Notes: a model not told the origin generated them from the letters alone. Positions 15,779-24,767 are shown, counted from the stretch's first letter. The stretch: DNA of 36,537 bases from Nostocales cyanobacterium LEGE 12452 (GCA_015206945.1 JADEXV010000056.1:1-36537), one strand, 5' to 3'. Numbers and translations are program-made.

Positions 15779-17320
15779 ATGACTGAATATAGCCGATTGA
15801 AGACCTCACGCTCTGCTGCAATCAGAGCAACCCTTGATTATCCAGTAATCGACACCGACGTTCACACCAATGATTTCACCCCAGCTTTTGAAGATTACAT
15901 CGCTAAGTACGGTGGTGTGAAACTTGTAGATGAGTTACGTAAGACGGAAGCTTCTCGTCTTAACTCCAAGAGCAACGGTAAAGACTGGTATCAACAAACT
16001 CCTGAAGAACGTCGATACAACCGGACAATCCGATCGCCTTGGTGGGCTAGAGTTACTAAAAATACACTTGATCTCGCTACTTATACCCTCCCTGGACTGC
16101 TATATGAGCGTCAGGCGGAACAGGGATCTGACTATTCGGTGCTGTTTCCCAATAATGTCTTAGCACCGGCTGGAGCGAGTGCAGAGAACCGTCAGGCATT
16201 GCAACGTGCAGTCAATCACTATCATGCTGATATTTACCGGAAATATAGCGATCGCTTGACACCGGTTGCTGGTATCCCATTAACTACTCCCCAAGAAGGC
16301 ATTGAGGAGCTAGAGTTTGCTGTGAAAATACTGGGCTTAAAGGTGATTAATATTACTGGCGGTGTGAAACGGCCAATTAAAGCGATCGCTGATAAATATC
16401 CAGCTGATAAATTCCCCGAAATCGCCAAGTATGCTTCTTATATCGACTTTTACGGATTAGATAGTGAATACGACTACGATCCTTTCTGGGCAAAGGTAGT
16501 GGAACTTGGCGTACCCGTCACCACCCATTACGGCAGTCAAGGTTGGACTGGACGCTCTTCCATCAGTAACTACATGAACAACCATATCGGTCACTTCGCC
16601 GATGGTTCGGAAGCGTTTGCGAAGGCGTTGTTCTTCGGCGGTGTTACCAAGCGTTTTCCCCAGTTGCGCGTAGCCATGCTGGAAGGTGGTGCAGATTGGG
16701 GCGCGCGTGTCTACATCCATTTGGTGGATCGGTTCTTGAAGCGCAATATCAAGGCACTGGAAAACTACAATCCAGCGTTGACAAATTCTGATGAGTTGTT
16801 TGAAATATTTGAGCGCTACGGTGCAGAAGTTACTCAAGGACATTCCCTCGATAAGGATGAATTGACCAAGACTGTACTGGGAGCTTCATTCAGCCGTCAT
16901 AGCCGTGCGCCCATTGGTAGCGAATTGGATGATTTTGCAGCCGCAGGTATTGAAACAATTGAAGACATCCGCGATCGCTGGGTGAATAGTTTCTTCTTTG
17001 GTTCCGAGTCCGACGATCGCACGATCGCAACGGCATTCAATGACAAAGCCAATCCCTTGGGAGTCAAAATCAACGCCATCTATTCCTCAGATGTTGGTCA
17101 CTGGGATGTGCCAGACTTAACTTCCCCATTGGCTGAAAGCTGGGATCTTGTACAAGAAGGCGTTATTTCCGAAGCTGACTTCAAATCCTATGTATTCGCT
17201 AATCCCTACAAGTTTTACACCCAAGCTAACCCCGATTTCTTCAAGGGTACAGCGATCGAATCCAAGGTAGGTAACAGCGGCGAGTTCAAACAAGTGGACA
17301 AGAGCCTAGTAGTGGCATGA
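15779..17320 (+). CDS. Amidohydrolase-family (amidohydrolase 2) metal-dependent hydrolase
   Basis: I use the ATG at 15779, six bases after AAGGA, giving 513 residues; a TTG eight codons earlier has no ribosome-binding site. The protein matches amidohydrolase-2 enzymes, the TIM-barrel group that includes gamma-resorcylate decarboxylase and ACMSD. Seen are YPVIDTDVHTND near the N-terminus (metal-site DxH), VPVTTHYGSQGWTG with a mid-barrel His, MLEGGADWGARV, and SDVGHWDVPDL near the C-terminus with the likely catalytic Asp. It is longer than typical members (about 300-400), with an extra helical region after residue 30. In this cluster it may cleave a C-N or C-C bond in a product of the monooxygenases; the actual reaction is unknown. 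Confidence 0.87.
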   Translation: MTEYSRLKTSRSAAIRATLDYPVIDTDVHTNDFTPAFEDYIAKYGGVKLVDELRKTEASRLNSKSNGKDWYQQTPEERRYNRTIRSPWWARVTKNTLDLATYTLPGLLYERQAEQGSDYSVLFPNNVLAPAGASAENRQALQRAVNHYHADIYRKYSDRLTPVAGIPLTTPQEGIEELEFAVKILGLKVINITGGVKRPIKAIADKYPADKFPEIAKYASYIDFYGLDSEYDYDPFWAKVVELGVPVTTHYGSQGWTGRSSISNYMNNHIGHFADGSEAFAKALFFGGVTKRFPQLRVAMLEGGADWGARVYIHLVDRFLKRNIKALENYNPALTNSDELFEIFERYGAEVTQGHSLDKDELTKTVLGASFSRHSRAPIGSELDDFAAAGIETIEDIRDRWVNSFFFGSESDDRTIATAFNDKANPLGVKINAIYSSDVGHWDVPDLTSPLAESWDLVQEGVISEADFKSYVFANPYKFYTQANPDFFKGTAIESKVGNSGEFKQVDKSLVVA

Positions 17321-17477
17321 AGAGAAGAGTGTTGAGTACTTCTTAATTCACTCAGGATTTAGGACTCAGCACTAAGTAGGGTAAAAGGCAAGATGAGGGA
17401 GCAGAAGAGAAGTTGAGTAATGTTATTTCTCCTCTGCCCCCCTGCCCAATCCCCAAATCAAATTAGGAGTCACAACA

Positions 17478-18146
17478 ATGCCTGTCGAACAACGCTCTCA
17501 CGACACCAACAATGGTTCCTTGCCTTATCTGTTTTCGCCTGTTTCTAACAATGCCAACAAACCTGCACCCTTAGTACTTTTTCTGCACGGAGGACGCGAT
17601 CGCGGGACGGATTTGAATGTGCTACTGAAATGGGGTTTACCTCGTTTCGTGGATTTATCCGACTCCTTACCTTATGTCTTTGCTGCACCCCAAATTCTGG
17701 CTGAACAGACTTGGGCAGATCGAGCAGATGATGTGCTGGCTTTGCTTGATGAACTGATTGTTTCCCAACCCGTCGATCCAGGGCGGGTGATATTGGCTGG
17801 GTTCAGCTTAGGCTCGGCGGGTATCTGGCATATCGCTGCTTTACATCCCGATCGCTTTGCAGGTTTAGTACCTGTGTCTGGACGCGTCCCAAAAACATTA
17901 GCAGAAAGCGAACTAGCTGCACTCAAAAACATTCCCGTTCAGATATTTCAAGGTGGACAGGATAAAAATCTGCCGATTGAGGATACAGAGAATTTTGTTG
18001 AGCGCTTACGCAAAGTTGGGGGGAAAGTTGATTTGACAGTGCTACCGGAAGGCGATCATTTTATTGCAGATGAGGTATACGGCGATCCGAAGTTACAACA
18101 GTGGCTAATTTCCCAGAACCGTCGTGAAATTTCTGTAGTTGCTTGA
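17478..18146 (+). CDS. Alpha/beta hydrolase, phospholipase/carboxylesterase-like
   Basis: The 222-residue protein starts at an ATG eight bases after AGGAG. It carries the alpha/beta-hydrolase marks: LVLFLHGGRDRG (oxyanion-hole strand), the nucleophile elbow GFSLGSAG, an acid in GGQDKNLPIE and the base in LPEGDHF. Its size and the FLHGGRDRGTD start fit the small esterases related to carboxylesterase/phospholipase and dienelactone hydrolase. There is no signal peptide, so it acts in the cytoplasm. In context it could hydrolyse an ester or lactone formed by the flavin monooxygenases. The 157-bp upstream gap contains only degenerate pyrimidine-rich text. Confidence 0.88.
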   Translation: MPVEQRSHDTNNGSLPYLFSPVSNNANKPAPLVLFLHGGRDRGTDLNVLLKWGLPRFVDLSDSLPYVFAAPQILAEQTWADRADDVLALLDELIVSQPVDPGRVILAGFSLGSAGIWHIAALHPDRFAGLVPVSGRVPKTLAESELAALKNIPVQIFQGGQDKNLPIEDTENFVERLRKVGGKVDLTVLPEGDHFIADEVYGDPKLQQWLISQNRREISVVA

Positions 18147-18300
18147 GGTGAAATGTTCAAAAACTAACTTGCAATATTCTCTGGGGTAGGCAGAACGCTG
18201 CCTGCCTAACATAACAACATATTAATATCTTCTAGAATCATGAACATAATGTTTCTTCTCAAGTCAAAACCGAACTTTTTCGGCAAAATTTAGTTGAATT

Positions 18301-18921
18301 ATGTCAGATTCTCCCAAAGAAATCAGAATTTGTTTTATTGGTGAATCCTTTGTCAATGGCACAGGCGATCCAGAGTTTTTGGGTTGGACAGGTAGAGTGT
18401 GCCGCAATGCTGAGTCAAGAGGATATGCTATCACCCATTACAACTTGGGCGTGCGGGCAGAGACAAGTCGATATCTCAAACAACGTTGGTACTCGGAAGT
18501 CTCTTATCGTCTTCCAAAACAATCCGATGGTCGAGTAGTGTTTTCTTTTGGGGCAAACGATTCAGGATGGGCGGGTAAACAGCAAGGAATCGAACTTTCA
18601 GAGTCAATCGCAAATGCTCGCAGTATCTTAAGTCAAGCAAAGCAACTCTATCCGATTTTGATGGTTAGTCCGCCACCCTGTGGTGATGTCGATCAAGAAA
18701 AAAGAAATCAAATTCTTGCAAATTTGTCACAGGAATTCGCGTTGGTTTGTAATGAACTAGATATTCCCTATCTCGATGTGTTTTCTAGTTTGGTAAAGTC
18801 ACCAATCTGGCTAACAGAAGCAAAAGCTAATGATGGCGCTCACCCAAAAGCAGATGGTTATGCAGAATTTGCTGCGATCGTACAAAACTGGGAAGGTTGG
18901 TTAAATTGGTTTACACCTTAA
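18301..18921 (+). CDS. GDSL/SGNH-family hydrolase
   Basis: The 206-residue protein shows the SGNH blocks: block I as ICFIGESFVNGTG (GES in place of GDS, Ser nucleophile kept), block III as VFSFGANDSGW, and block V as DGAHPKADGYAEF with the Asp-x-x-His pair. The Gly of block II is probably in YNLGVRAETS. These cytoplasmic-type enzymes hydrolyse esters or thioesters of many kinds. No signal peptide is present. It is the second serine hydrolase in the cluster, which suggests the pathway yields ester intermediates or that the two genes have different substrates. The GG(T)AGGCAG hairpin at about 18186-18207 in the upstream gap has no T-run. Confidence 0.87.
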   Translation: MSDSPKEIRICFIGESFVNGTGDPEFLGWTGRVCRNAESRGYAITHYNLGVRAETSRYLKQRWYSEVSYRLPKQSDGRVVFSFGANDSGWAGKQQGIELSESIANARSILSQAKQLYPILMVSPPPCGDVDQEKRNQILANLSQEFALVCNELDIPYLDVFSSLVKSPIWLTEAKANDGAHPKADGYAEFAAIVQNWEGWLNWFTP

Positions 18922-19062
18922 AAAATGCCGACATCGGGTTAATCATGGCTTAGTCGATGTCGTCTTGCATAAGCTTTTAGTTTTGCGTTAGCGAAGCGGG
19001 GCGGAACCGCACGTCGCATTCTATTTAAAAATTTCCACACTTTCTCAATTAACAACATCTCT

Positions 19063-20061
19063 ATGACCTTACCAACTACTAATCTCGGTAAAACTGGATT
19101 GACTGTTTCGCGTCTCTGTCTCGGCACTATGACCTTTGGTTTGCAGACCGACGAAGAAACTTCCAGGCACATCCTCGACACCGCCGCCGATGGTGGGATC
19201 AACTTTTTAGATACAGCCGATGTTTATCCACTTGGCGGTGGGCTTGCTACTGCGGGACGCACTGAAGAAATCGTTGGGCGCTGGCTCAAAGGCAAACGCG
19301 AACATTTTATTTTAGCTACCAAGTGCGTTGGTCGAGTTGGCCCTGCACCTTGGGATCAGGGGGCTTCGCGGAAACATATTTTGGATGCGATCGATGCTTC
19401 CCTGCGACGCTTGGGAACCGATTATATCGACCTGTATCAGTTGCACTCCGACGATGCTTCAACCCCCCTTGATGAAACTTTGGAAGCGCTGGATGCAGTG
19501 GTTCGTGCTGGCAAGGTGCGCTACATCGGCGTTTCCAACTTCTTAGCCTACCGACTTGCCCGCGCCTTGGGTCGTGCCGAGACGCGCAATTTAACCAAGT
19601 TCATCTCAATTCAGCCCCGCTACAATCTGTTATTCCGCGAAATTGAGCGAGAACTATTGCCCCTGGCCAAAGAAGAAGGATTGGGTGTAATTTCCTATAA
19701 TCCTTTGGCAGGTGGTCTACTTACTGGCAAACACAATTTTACTCAAGGTCCCACATCAGGCACGCGTTTCACGTTAGGTGCTGCCGCAGAACGTTATCAA
19801 GAACGCTACTGGCGCGATCGCGAGTTCAATACTGTCGAAGATTTACGCACAGTAGCGGATCTCGCTGGATTTTCCCTCACCACCCTAGCGGTGGCTTGGG
19901 TATTATCTAATCCCATTATCACTGCCCCGATCATTGGCGCTAGCCGTCCAGAACAACTTGCTGACAACCTCAAGGCGCTAGAACTCAAACTTGACGACAA
20001 TTTGAAACAAAAGTTAGACGACATAACCGCCGAATACCGAAGAGGAGATTCTCTTCGTTAG
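19063..20061 (+). CDS. Aldo/keto reductase
   Basis: The 332-residue protein is a standard aldo/keto reductase: N-terminal LGKTGLTVSRLCLGTMTFG, catalytic Asp and Tyr in FLDTADVYPLGGG, Lys in FILATKCVG, His in DYIDLYQLHSDD, and the NADPH-binding C-terminal PIIGASRPEQLADNLKAL. It should reduce an aldehyde or ketone with NADPH in the cytoplasm. It starts 141 bp after the GDSL gene and ends 18 bp before the substrate-binding protein gene, so those two are likely cotranscribed. The upstream gap contains a GCGTTAGCGAAGCGGGGCG-type dispersed repeat. Confidence 0.92.
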   Translation: MTLPTTNLGKTGLTVSRLCLGTMTFGLQTDEETSRHILDTAADGGINFLDTADVYPLGGGLATAGRTEEIVGRWLKGKREHFILATKCVGRVGPAPWDQGASRKHILDAIDASLRRLGTDYIDLYQLHSDDASTPLDETLEALDAVVRAGKVRYIGVSNFLAYRLARALGRAETRNLTKFISIQPRYNLLFREIERELLPLAKEEGLGVISYNPLAGGLLTGKHNFTQGPTSGTRFTLGAAAERYQERYWRDREFNTVEDLRTVADLAGFSLTTLAVAWVLSNPIITAPIIGASRPEQLADNLKALELKLDDNLKQKLDDITAEYRRGDSLR

Positions 20062-20079
20062 AAATTACGAAAGTGACAA

Positions 20080-21186
20080 ATGACAACCAGAATTCCTTCA
20101 AATCAGAAATATCTCATGGATAAAATAGCTATGATTAAACGCCGTCGTTTTCTTCATTTTGCTACTTCAGGGCTATGTGGATTTTCTATGGTATATCTGT
20201 TAGGAAGTTGTAGCGAACAAAGCCAACAATCTTCTTTTACAAACAGTATTAATGCCAATGAAGGTTCTCTTGGGATAAAAACTAAAGTTCTACGCATGGG
20301 ATATCAAAGTGCGGGGGATCTTTTCCGAAATCGGAAAGTTTTAGAGAAACGCTTGGAGCCGTTGGGGATTAAGGTAGAATGGGCACAATTTGTCCAAGGG
20401 CCACAACTGATGGAAGGGATGGCTGCGGGAAAAGTTGACGTGGGATCGGTGGGAGAAACACCACCAATTTTTGCACAAGTGGCTGGCTCAAAACTTGTTT
20501 ATGTAATCGGTACACAAAGAAACCGAAGAACGGGGACAAGTAGTGTTATTGCCGTTCCACCGGAATCTCCTCTTCAAAAGTTTGAGGATATTAAGGGTCA
20601 AGAAGTTTACTTTCAAAAAGGCTCGGCATCACACTACTTTATTATCAGAGCGTTACAATCAATTGGCTTGACGCTCAAAGATATTAAAATCAGAAGTTTG
20701 CCGACTATCGAGGCACGGGCTGCTTTTATCGAAGGTAAAATTCCAGTTTGGATGACCGGAGATCCGCACTATGCGATCGCTCAAAAGATGGGTCGAATTC
20801 GAGTGCTTAAAGATTCTGTTGGGCTAGATTCTCCTGGTGGCTATTATATTGCTGACAGAAAATTTGCCGAGGAAAATCTTGGCTTGCTAAAAATTATCAT
20901 TGAGGAGCTTAATAAGCTCGACAAATGGGCAGAGGCAAATCGAGGCGAAGTTGCTAAATTGATGATAACTCAACAAAAGCTCGATCCAGACGTGGTAGAA
21001 ATAGCGATGTCTCGTCGCACTTTTGCAGGACGCAGAGGACTTAGCCCTGCACTAATTAAGGAACAACAGCGTGTAGCAGATTTGTTCTTTGATGAGGGTG
21101 TAATACCAAAGAAAATCAACATTCAGGAAGCGTTACTCCCGCCTGATGTTTATGCTGCAATCACACCACAAGAAATTATGGTCTAG
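20080..21186 (+). CDS. SsuA/TauA-like substrate-binding lipoprotein
   Basis: The 368-residue product (from the ATG at 20080; ATGs at 20116 and 20131 are alternatives, and the latter gives a compact signal peptide) begins with a basic stretch KRRRFLHF, a hydrophobic segment and the lipobox LLGSC, so it is predicted to be lipid-anchored outside the plasma membrane. The Arg pair may direct it to the Tat route. The mature part has hallmarks of aliphatic-sulfonate binding proteins: VLRMGYQSAGDLF, LEPLGIKVEWAQFVQGPQLMEGMAAGKVDVGSVGETPPIFAQ, and a VYVIGTQ strand. No SsuB/SsuC-type permease or ATPase gene lies in the window; it may dock with a permease encoded elsewhere. Confidence 0.87.
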   Translation: MTTRIPSNQKYLMDKIAMIKRRRFLHFATSGLCGFSMVYLLGSCSEQSQQSSFTNSINANEGSLGIKTKVLRMGYQSAGDLFRNRKVLEKRLEPLGIKVEWAQFVQGPQLMEGMAAGKVDVGSVGETPPIFAQVAGSKLVYVIGTQRNRRTGTSSVIAVPPESPLQKFEDIKGQEVYFQKGSASHYFIIRALQSIGLTLKDIKIRSLPTIEARAAFIEGKIPVWMTGDPHYAIAQKMGRIRVLKDSVGLDSPGGYYIADRKFAEENLGLLKIIIEELNKLDKWAEANRGEVAKLMITQQKLDPDVVEIAMSRRTFAGRRGLSPALIKEQQRVADLFFDEGVIPKKINIQEALLPPDVYAAITPQEIMV

Positions 21187-21286
21187 TGGAGTACTTCTAA
21201 AAGTCTCTAATGCCATCGGACGGCTTATCCAGTCGTCTATTTTTATCTGGTAAGAAAGTTAAAATGATGCTAAGAGATCGACTTTA

Positions 21287-23152
21287 ATGACGAAAAAAGC
21301 TAGACAATCTAAATCCTTTCAACGTGCTCCTGATGCACCAGATTTGCCATCAACTCCATTCAGGTTCATTTTGTATTTCGTGAACCAGTTTCGCTGGTGG
21401 TATGTGTTAATGGTGATCCTGGAGGTAATACACGCAACCTGTGGCATCATGTTGCCTTATGCTATTGGCGAGATTATCCGGGGCGTGGCGCGATCGACGG
21501 GCGACAGCAAGCCCATTTTTGATGCCATGAAGCAACCCTTGATGTTGTTCATCGGCTTGAGTGTGGGTGAAGTGGTATTTGGGCGCTCGGCTGGACTCTT
21601 GCAAACGATTCTCCATCCAGTCCACCGACAGCACATTGTGCGATCGCTATATGCCTATTTACAGCACCATTCGCATCGCTACCTGAGCAGCAGTTTTTCC
21701 GGGGCATTGGCACATCGAATTAGCGAAACTTCTCTGGGTGTTACCCAGACAATGCAAATGATGATTACTGAATTTATGCCAGTAATTGTTGTGTATTCTG
21801 TCGCCACGACGATACTGTATCGCGCCTATCCTCCACTGGCTGCACTCGTGGGAATATGGGCAGTTCTCTTCATCAGTATTTCGTTTTGGCTGGCAACTCG
21901 CTGCCGATTTTACTCCCGGAAAGCCGCAGCCGCCAGAAGTGAAACAACTGGCATCATTGTAGATACAGTCACAAATCTCACTAGTAGCCGATTATTTGCT
22001 CGCTTTGGTTTTGAACGACGCTATTTGAATGAGCAATTAAGGCACGAACTCAAACACGTGAGAGAGTCCAACTGGTATTCGGAGCGCATTCGCTGGTTTC
22101 AGTTCATCTCAGCAGCCATTCTGAAAATTAGCACCCTGTATTACTCGCTCTTTCTTTGGAGTCAAGGAGCGATCGCTACTGCTGACTTTGTTGTAGCAAC
22201 TAGCTTATCGCTTTTGATCATCAGTGAAGCCCGGAATTTGAGCCGCCGCTTTCTAGAATTTTTTGAACATGTTGGGAATGTCGCCAATGGTGTCTTCACC
22301 ATCGTTCAACCGCACGAGTTAATCGATCGCGAGAAAGCGATCGCCCACTCAATCACTCAAGGTAAGATTGAGTTTCGGCGGGTGAATTTCAACTACACAG
22401 ATGAGAAGAAAGTTTTCAACAATCTTTCTGTCACCATCCAAGCGGGACAGCGTGTGGGACTGGTAGGCTTGTCCGGTTCTGGAAAATCCACCTTTGTAAA
22501 TCTGATTTTGCGTTTATTCGACCCACAATCTGGACAGATTATTATTGATGGGGTCGATATTCGAGACATGACTCAGGATGCGCTACACGCTCAGATCAGC
22601 TTGATTCCCCAAGATCCGTCTTTGTTTCATCGCACTTTGCTAGAAAATATTCGTTACGGACGCTTGGATGCAACCGATGAGGAAGTAATCGAGGCTTCGC
22701 GAAAGGCTCATGCTCACGATTTCATCGTCCAAAGTAAGGATGGTTACAATTCTTTGGTGGGTGAACGTGGTGTCAAATTGTCTGGAGGGCAGAGACAGCG
22801 CATTGTAATCGCGCGGGTAATCCTCAAAGATGCGCCGATTCTGATTTTAGATGAAGCCACCTCAAGCCTGGATTCAATTACCGAAAAAGCGATCCAGGAT
22901 ACCCTCGACTTAGCAATGAATGGGAAAACGGTCATTGTGGTAGCTCATCGACTATCTACCATCGTTCATCTAGATAGAATTTTGGTTTTCGACAAAGGTC
23001 GAATTATCGAAGATGGTTCTCACGCCAAACTGCTGGCACTCGGCGGCGCTTACTACAGGTTATGGAAAATGCAAGCAGGTGGATTTCTACCGGAAAATCT
23101 CGACGAGATTCGCACTGGCACAGATAACGTCGAAGAGGGAATGATCGCTTGA
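21287..23152 (+). CDS. ABC transporter, fused permease-ATPase (exporter type)
   Basis: The 621-residue protein is a half-transporter of the MsbA/ABCB kind. Residues about 25-330 hold the six-helix membrane domain, and the last 250 hold the ATPase with Walker A (LVGLSGSGKST), Q-loop (SLIPQDPSLF), signature (KLSGGQRQR), Walker B (APILILDEATSSLD) and H-loop (VIVVAHRLST). It should work as a homodimer exporting lipids, peptides or small molecules; exporters of this type do not use binding proteins. It follows the SsuA-like gene by 100 bp on the same strand. It may export a toxic intermediate, or merely be adjacent. Confidence 0.93.
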   Translation: MTKKARQSKSFQRAPDAPDLPSTPFRFILYFVNQFRWWYVLMVILEVIHATCGIMLPYAIGEIIRGVARSTGDSKPIFDAMKQPLMLFIGLSVGEVVFGRSAGLLQTILHPVHRQHIVRSLYAYLQHHSHRYLSSSFSGALAHRISETSLGVTQTMQMMITEFMPVIVVYSVATTILYRAYPPLAALVGIWAVLFISISFWLATRCRFYSRKAAAARSETTGIIVDTVTNLTSSRLFARFGFERRYLNEQLRHELKHVRESNWYSERIRWFQFISAAILKISTLYYSLFLWSQGAIATADFVVATSLSLLIISEARNLSRRFLEFFEHVGNVANGVFTIVQPHELIDREKAIAHSITQGKIEFRRVNFNYTDEKKVFNNLSVTIQAGQRVGLVGLSGSGKSTFVNLILRLFDPQSGQIIIDGVDIRDMTQDALHAQISLIPQDPSLFHRTLLENIRYGRLDATDEEVIEASRKAHAHDFIVQSKDGYNSLVGERGVKLSGGQRQRIVIARVILKDAPILILDEATSSLDSITEKAIQDTLDLAMNGKTVIVVAHRLSTIVHLDRILVFDKGRIIEDGSHAKLLALGGAYYRLWKMQAGGFLPENLDEIRTGTDNVEEGMIA

Positions 23153-23239
23153 CATTTGCCGCTACTTGAGGTTTATTTGCAAATTCAATTCAAGAATTGT
23201 CCGGCAAAGAGTCTACAAAACTAAAGTAATGTAATTGAA

Positions 23240-23399
23240 GTAGTGGCGTGTCAAGACTAAAATGTTGCAAAAAAATTGTAGGTTGGGTTGAGGCTTTGCG
23301 TAACCCAACATACATCAGGATGTTGGGTTGGGTTGCGCTCCGCTCCACCCAACCTACATCTACGTTTAATGCACTATTTTAAGCTTGCCACGCCACTAC
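23240..23399. repeat. MITE-like element, 160 bp, long inverted ends
   Basis: The left end starts GTAGTGGCGTGTCAAG and the right end, reverse-complemented, starts GTAGTGGCGTGGCAAG. Similarity extends about 30 bp inward (CTAAAAT/TTAAAAT then TGCA). The centre is a second palindrome built of GTAGGTTGGGTTG and CAACCTAC-type arms with GTAACCCAACAT between. No transposase and no clear target duplication are present. It lies just downstream of the ABC transporter gene. Confidence 0.75.
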
Positions 23400-23627
23400 G
23401 TATATTTCAAAAATTAAATATGAGTTTTATATTATAAGTGCTGCATCGATCGCGACTATTGTTATTCTCTACATCCTCAAAATCGGCTTGAATGTCTATT
23501 GTAAGTCTACCGATGCAGGTGACGGGGGAACTTTACCACCAGTGAAATAAAATACAGGTGCGATCGCTTCCTTAAGAGGTTGTTTGAAAAGTGGTTGGCT
23601 GTGATTTTAAGCACTTATTGATCCCCC
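23400..23627. other. Spacer with a short hydrophobic frame and the end of a dispersed repeat
   Basis: A plus-strand frame through 23430-23550 encodes a hydrophobic stretch (SIATIVILYILKIGL) ending GGTLPPVK, but it has no start codon before the MITE boundary. It may be a membrane gene cut by the MITE or chance. The end (about 23575-23640) is the GGTTGTTTGAAAAGTGG ... GGGGCTAGGGGGGATC repeat seen widely in Nostoc spacers. Confidence 0.35.
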
Positions 23628-23816
23628 CTAGCCCCTCTTTTTGTAGTTACGAGCTAGTGCATTACCAATTTCTAAAAGTACTGCATCAGTTGTGATTAAG
23701 AGTTGAGTTTCTAAGCTATCGGCTAATTCGGAGGCTCGCTGGTGATATTGGTCACGCTGATTAATTAGTGCTACCACAAATAACGTATCAACAAAGATTT
23801 TATTTATCACCCTCAT
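23628..23816 (-). pseudogene. PIN-domain (VapC-type) toxin, truncated
   Basis: The 62-residue frame begins MRVINKIFVDTLFVVALINQ, the typical PIN start with its first metal-binding Asp, and continues to LLITTDAVLLEIGNALAR with the second acidic residue. It then stops at NYKKRG. PIN toxins normally have about 130-140 residues, with further acidic residues in the lost half, so nuclease activity is not expected. The break coincides with a GGGGCTAGGGGGGATC-type dispersed repeat on the opposite strand, suggesting loss by repeat insertion or recombination. It overlaps the antitoxin gene by 17 bp, as expected of a vapBC-like pair. Confidence 0.75.
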
Positions 23817-24015
23817 CCCCAGCTAGATAAGAATCAAGATTGCTAGCGAAATCCTCTGGGGCATTTATCTTGATTTGCTTCAATTTTGACATGAAACTCG
23901 GTTTTTTAAGATGTTGTTTAGATTGGGCAAAATCTTGGATTAAAAGATATAGTTCATCTAGATATTCTTCGTTAAGACTATCAATTTCAGCGTGAATTTT
24001 GTCTTTTGCAGTCAT
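23800..24015 (-). CDS. Antitoxin of a VapBC-like pair
   Basis: I start at the ATG at 24015, five to six bases after AAAGG, giving 71 residues (MTAKDKIHAEIDSLNEEYLDEL...). Upstream in-frame ATGs at 24045 and 24051 add an N-terminus with no family look. The helical first half (DELYLLIQDFAQSKQ) followed by a flexible tail ending in LDSYLAGDEGDK is typical of small cyanobacterial antitoxins (DUF2281-like) paired with PIN toxins. It overlaps the truncated PIN gene by 17 bp. With the toxin broken it may now be an orphan antitoxin. Confidence 0.7.
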   Translation of the reverse strand: MTAKDKIHAEIDSLNEEYLDELYLLIQDFAQSKQHLKKPSFMSKLKQIKINAPEDFASNLDSYLAGDEGDK

Positions 24016-24079
24016 TTCTGCCTTTCTTGTAAATACCATACTCATTGTAACTTTTAAGGATAACTGGAGAGCGATCGCA

Positions 24080-24222
24080 CTTCCCCACAAACCCAAAACG
24101 CATAGACGCAACGCGGTGAGGGGGTCGCAGTCTTGGCGGTTCCCGTCGATTGCGTTAGCGCAGCGTTAGCGACGAAGGAGCGTCACCCCCGAACCCGAAG
24201 GGCTTGTCGTTAGACATCGCAC
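24080..24222. repeat. Dispersed repeat cluster, copy 1
   Basis: CTTCCCCACAAACCC...GACGCAACGCGG (24080-24116) and CTTGTCGTTAGACATCGCAC (24203-24222) recur as one contiguous unit at 24844-24900. Between them is a GCGTTAGCGCAGCGTTAGCG-type dispersed repeat. The two copies bracket the second toxin-antitoxin locus. Confidence 0.65.
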
Positions 24223-24290
24223 CTCCACAAACCCCAAACGCGATTCCCGTTGAGCATACAATATAGAAAAGCAAGTTATCTGTAATCTCT

Positions 24291-24479
24291 ATGGAAAAGC
24301 TCAATATTAAAGAAGAAGCTCGAAAGCTAATTGATAAATTACCTGCTAACTCAACATGGGATGACCTCATGTATGAGATTTATGTTAGGCAAGTTGTGGA
24401 AGCTGGACTTGCTGAGAGTCAAGCTGGTAAAGTAATTTCCGTACAGGAAGTTAGGGCAAAATTTGGACTACCAGAGTGA
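24291..24479 (+). CDS. Small antitoxin of a ParE/RelE-like pair
   Basis: The 62-residue protein (MEKLNIKEEARKLIDKLPANSTWDDL...) has the acidic helical profile of cyanobacterial antitoxins, with the frequent N-terminal LPxxxTWDDLMYEIYVR and C-terminal VISVQEVRAKFGL. Its stop overlaps the start of the toxin gene by four bases (GTGA), the usual coupling of such pairs. It is complete although its partner is broken, and could still regulate its own promoter or neutralise a related toxin elsewhere. Confidence 0.8.
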   Translation: MEKLNIKEEARKLIDKLPANSTWDDLMYEIYVRQVVEAGLAESQAGKVISVQEVRAKFGLPE

Positions 24480-24767
24480 AAGTTTTTTGGACAGAAACAG
24501 CCGTAGAAAACCTATCGGCAATTTATACTTACATTGCCCAGAATTCACCTCGGTACGCAACCAGGATTATTGACCGTATAACCAAACGTTCCCAGTAGCT
24601 TACGAATTTCCCTCTTATCTGGTCGAATTGTACCAGAGTTTGAAACCGAGCAAATTCGGGAAGTCATTGAAGGTTCATATCGAATTATCTATTACATCAA
24701 GTCCGAACAAATTGATGTACTTGCTGTTATACATGGGGCACAGGAAATTACACCAAGTATAGAATGA
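24476..24767 (+). pseudogene. ParE/RelE-type toxin with internal stop and frameshift
   Basis: From a GTG at 24476 the frame reads VKVFWTETAVENLSAIYTYI, the standard ParE/RelE start, to codon 40. There a TAG at 24596-24598 interrupts KRSQ|LTNFPL (the codon was probably CAG). One extra base near 24614-24617 then shifts the frame. After the shift the toxin resumes with SGRIVPEF, IREVIEGSYRIIYYI and VLAVIHGAQEI to the TGA at 24765-24767. Both lesions are needed to explain the sequence, so this is real decay rather than one sequencing error. Confidence 0.88.
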
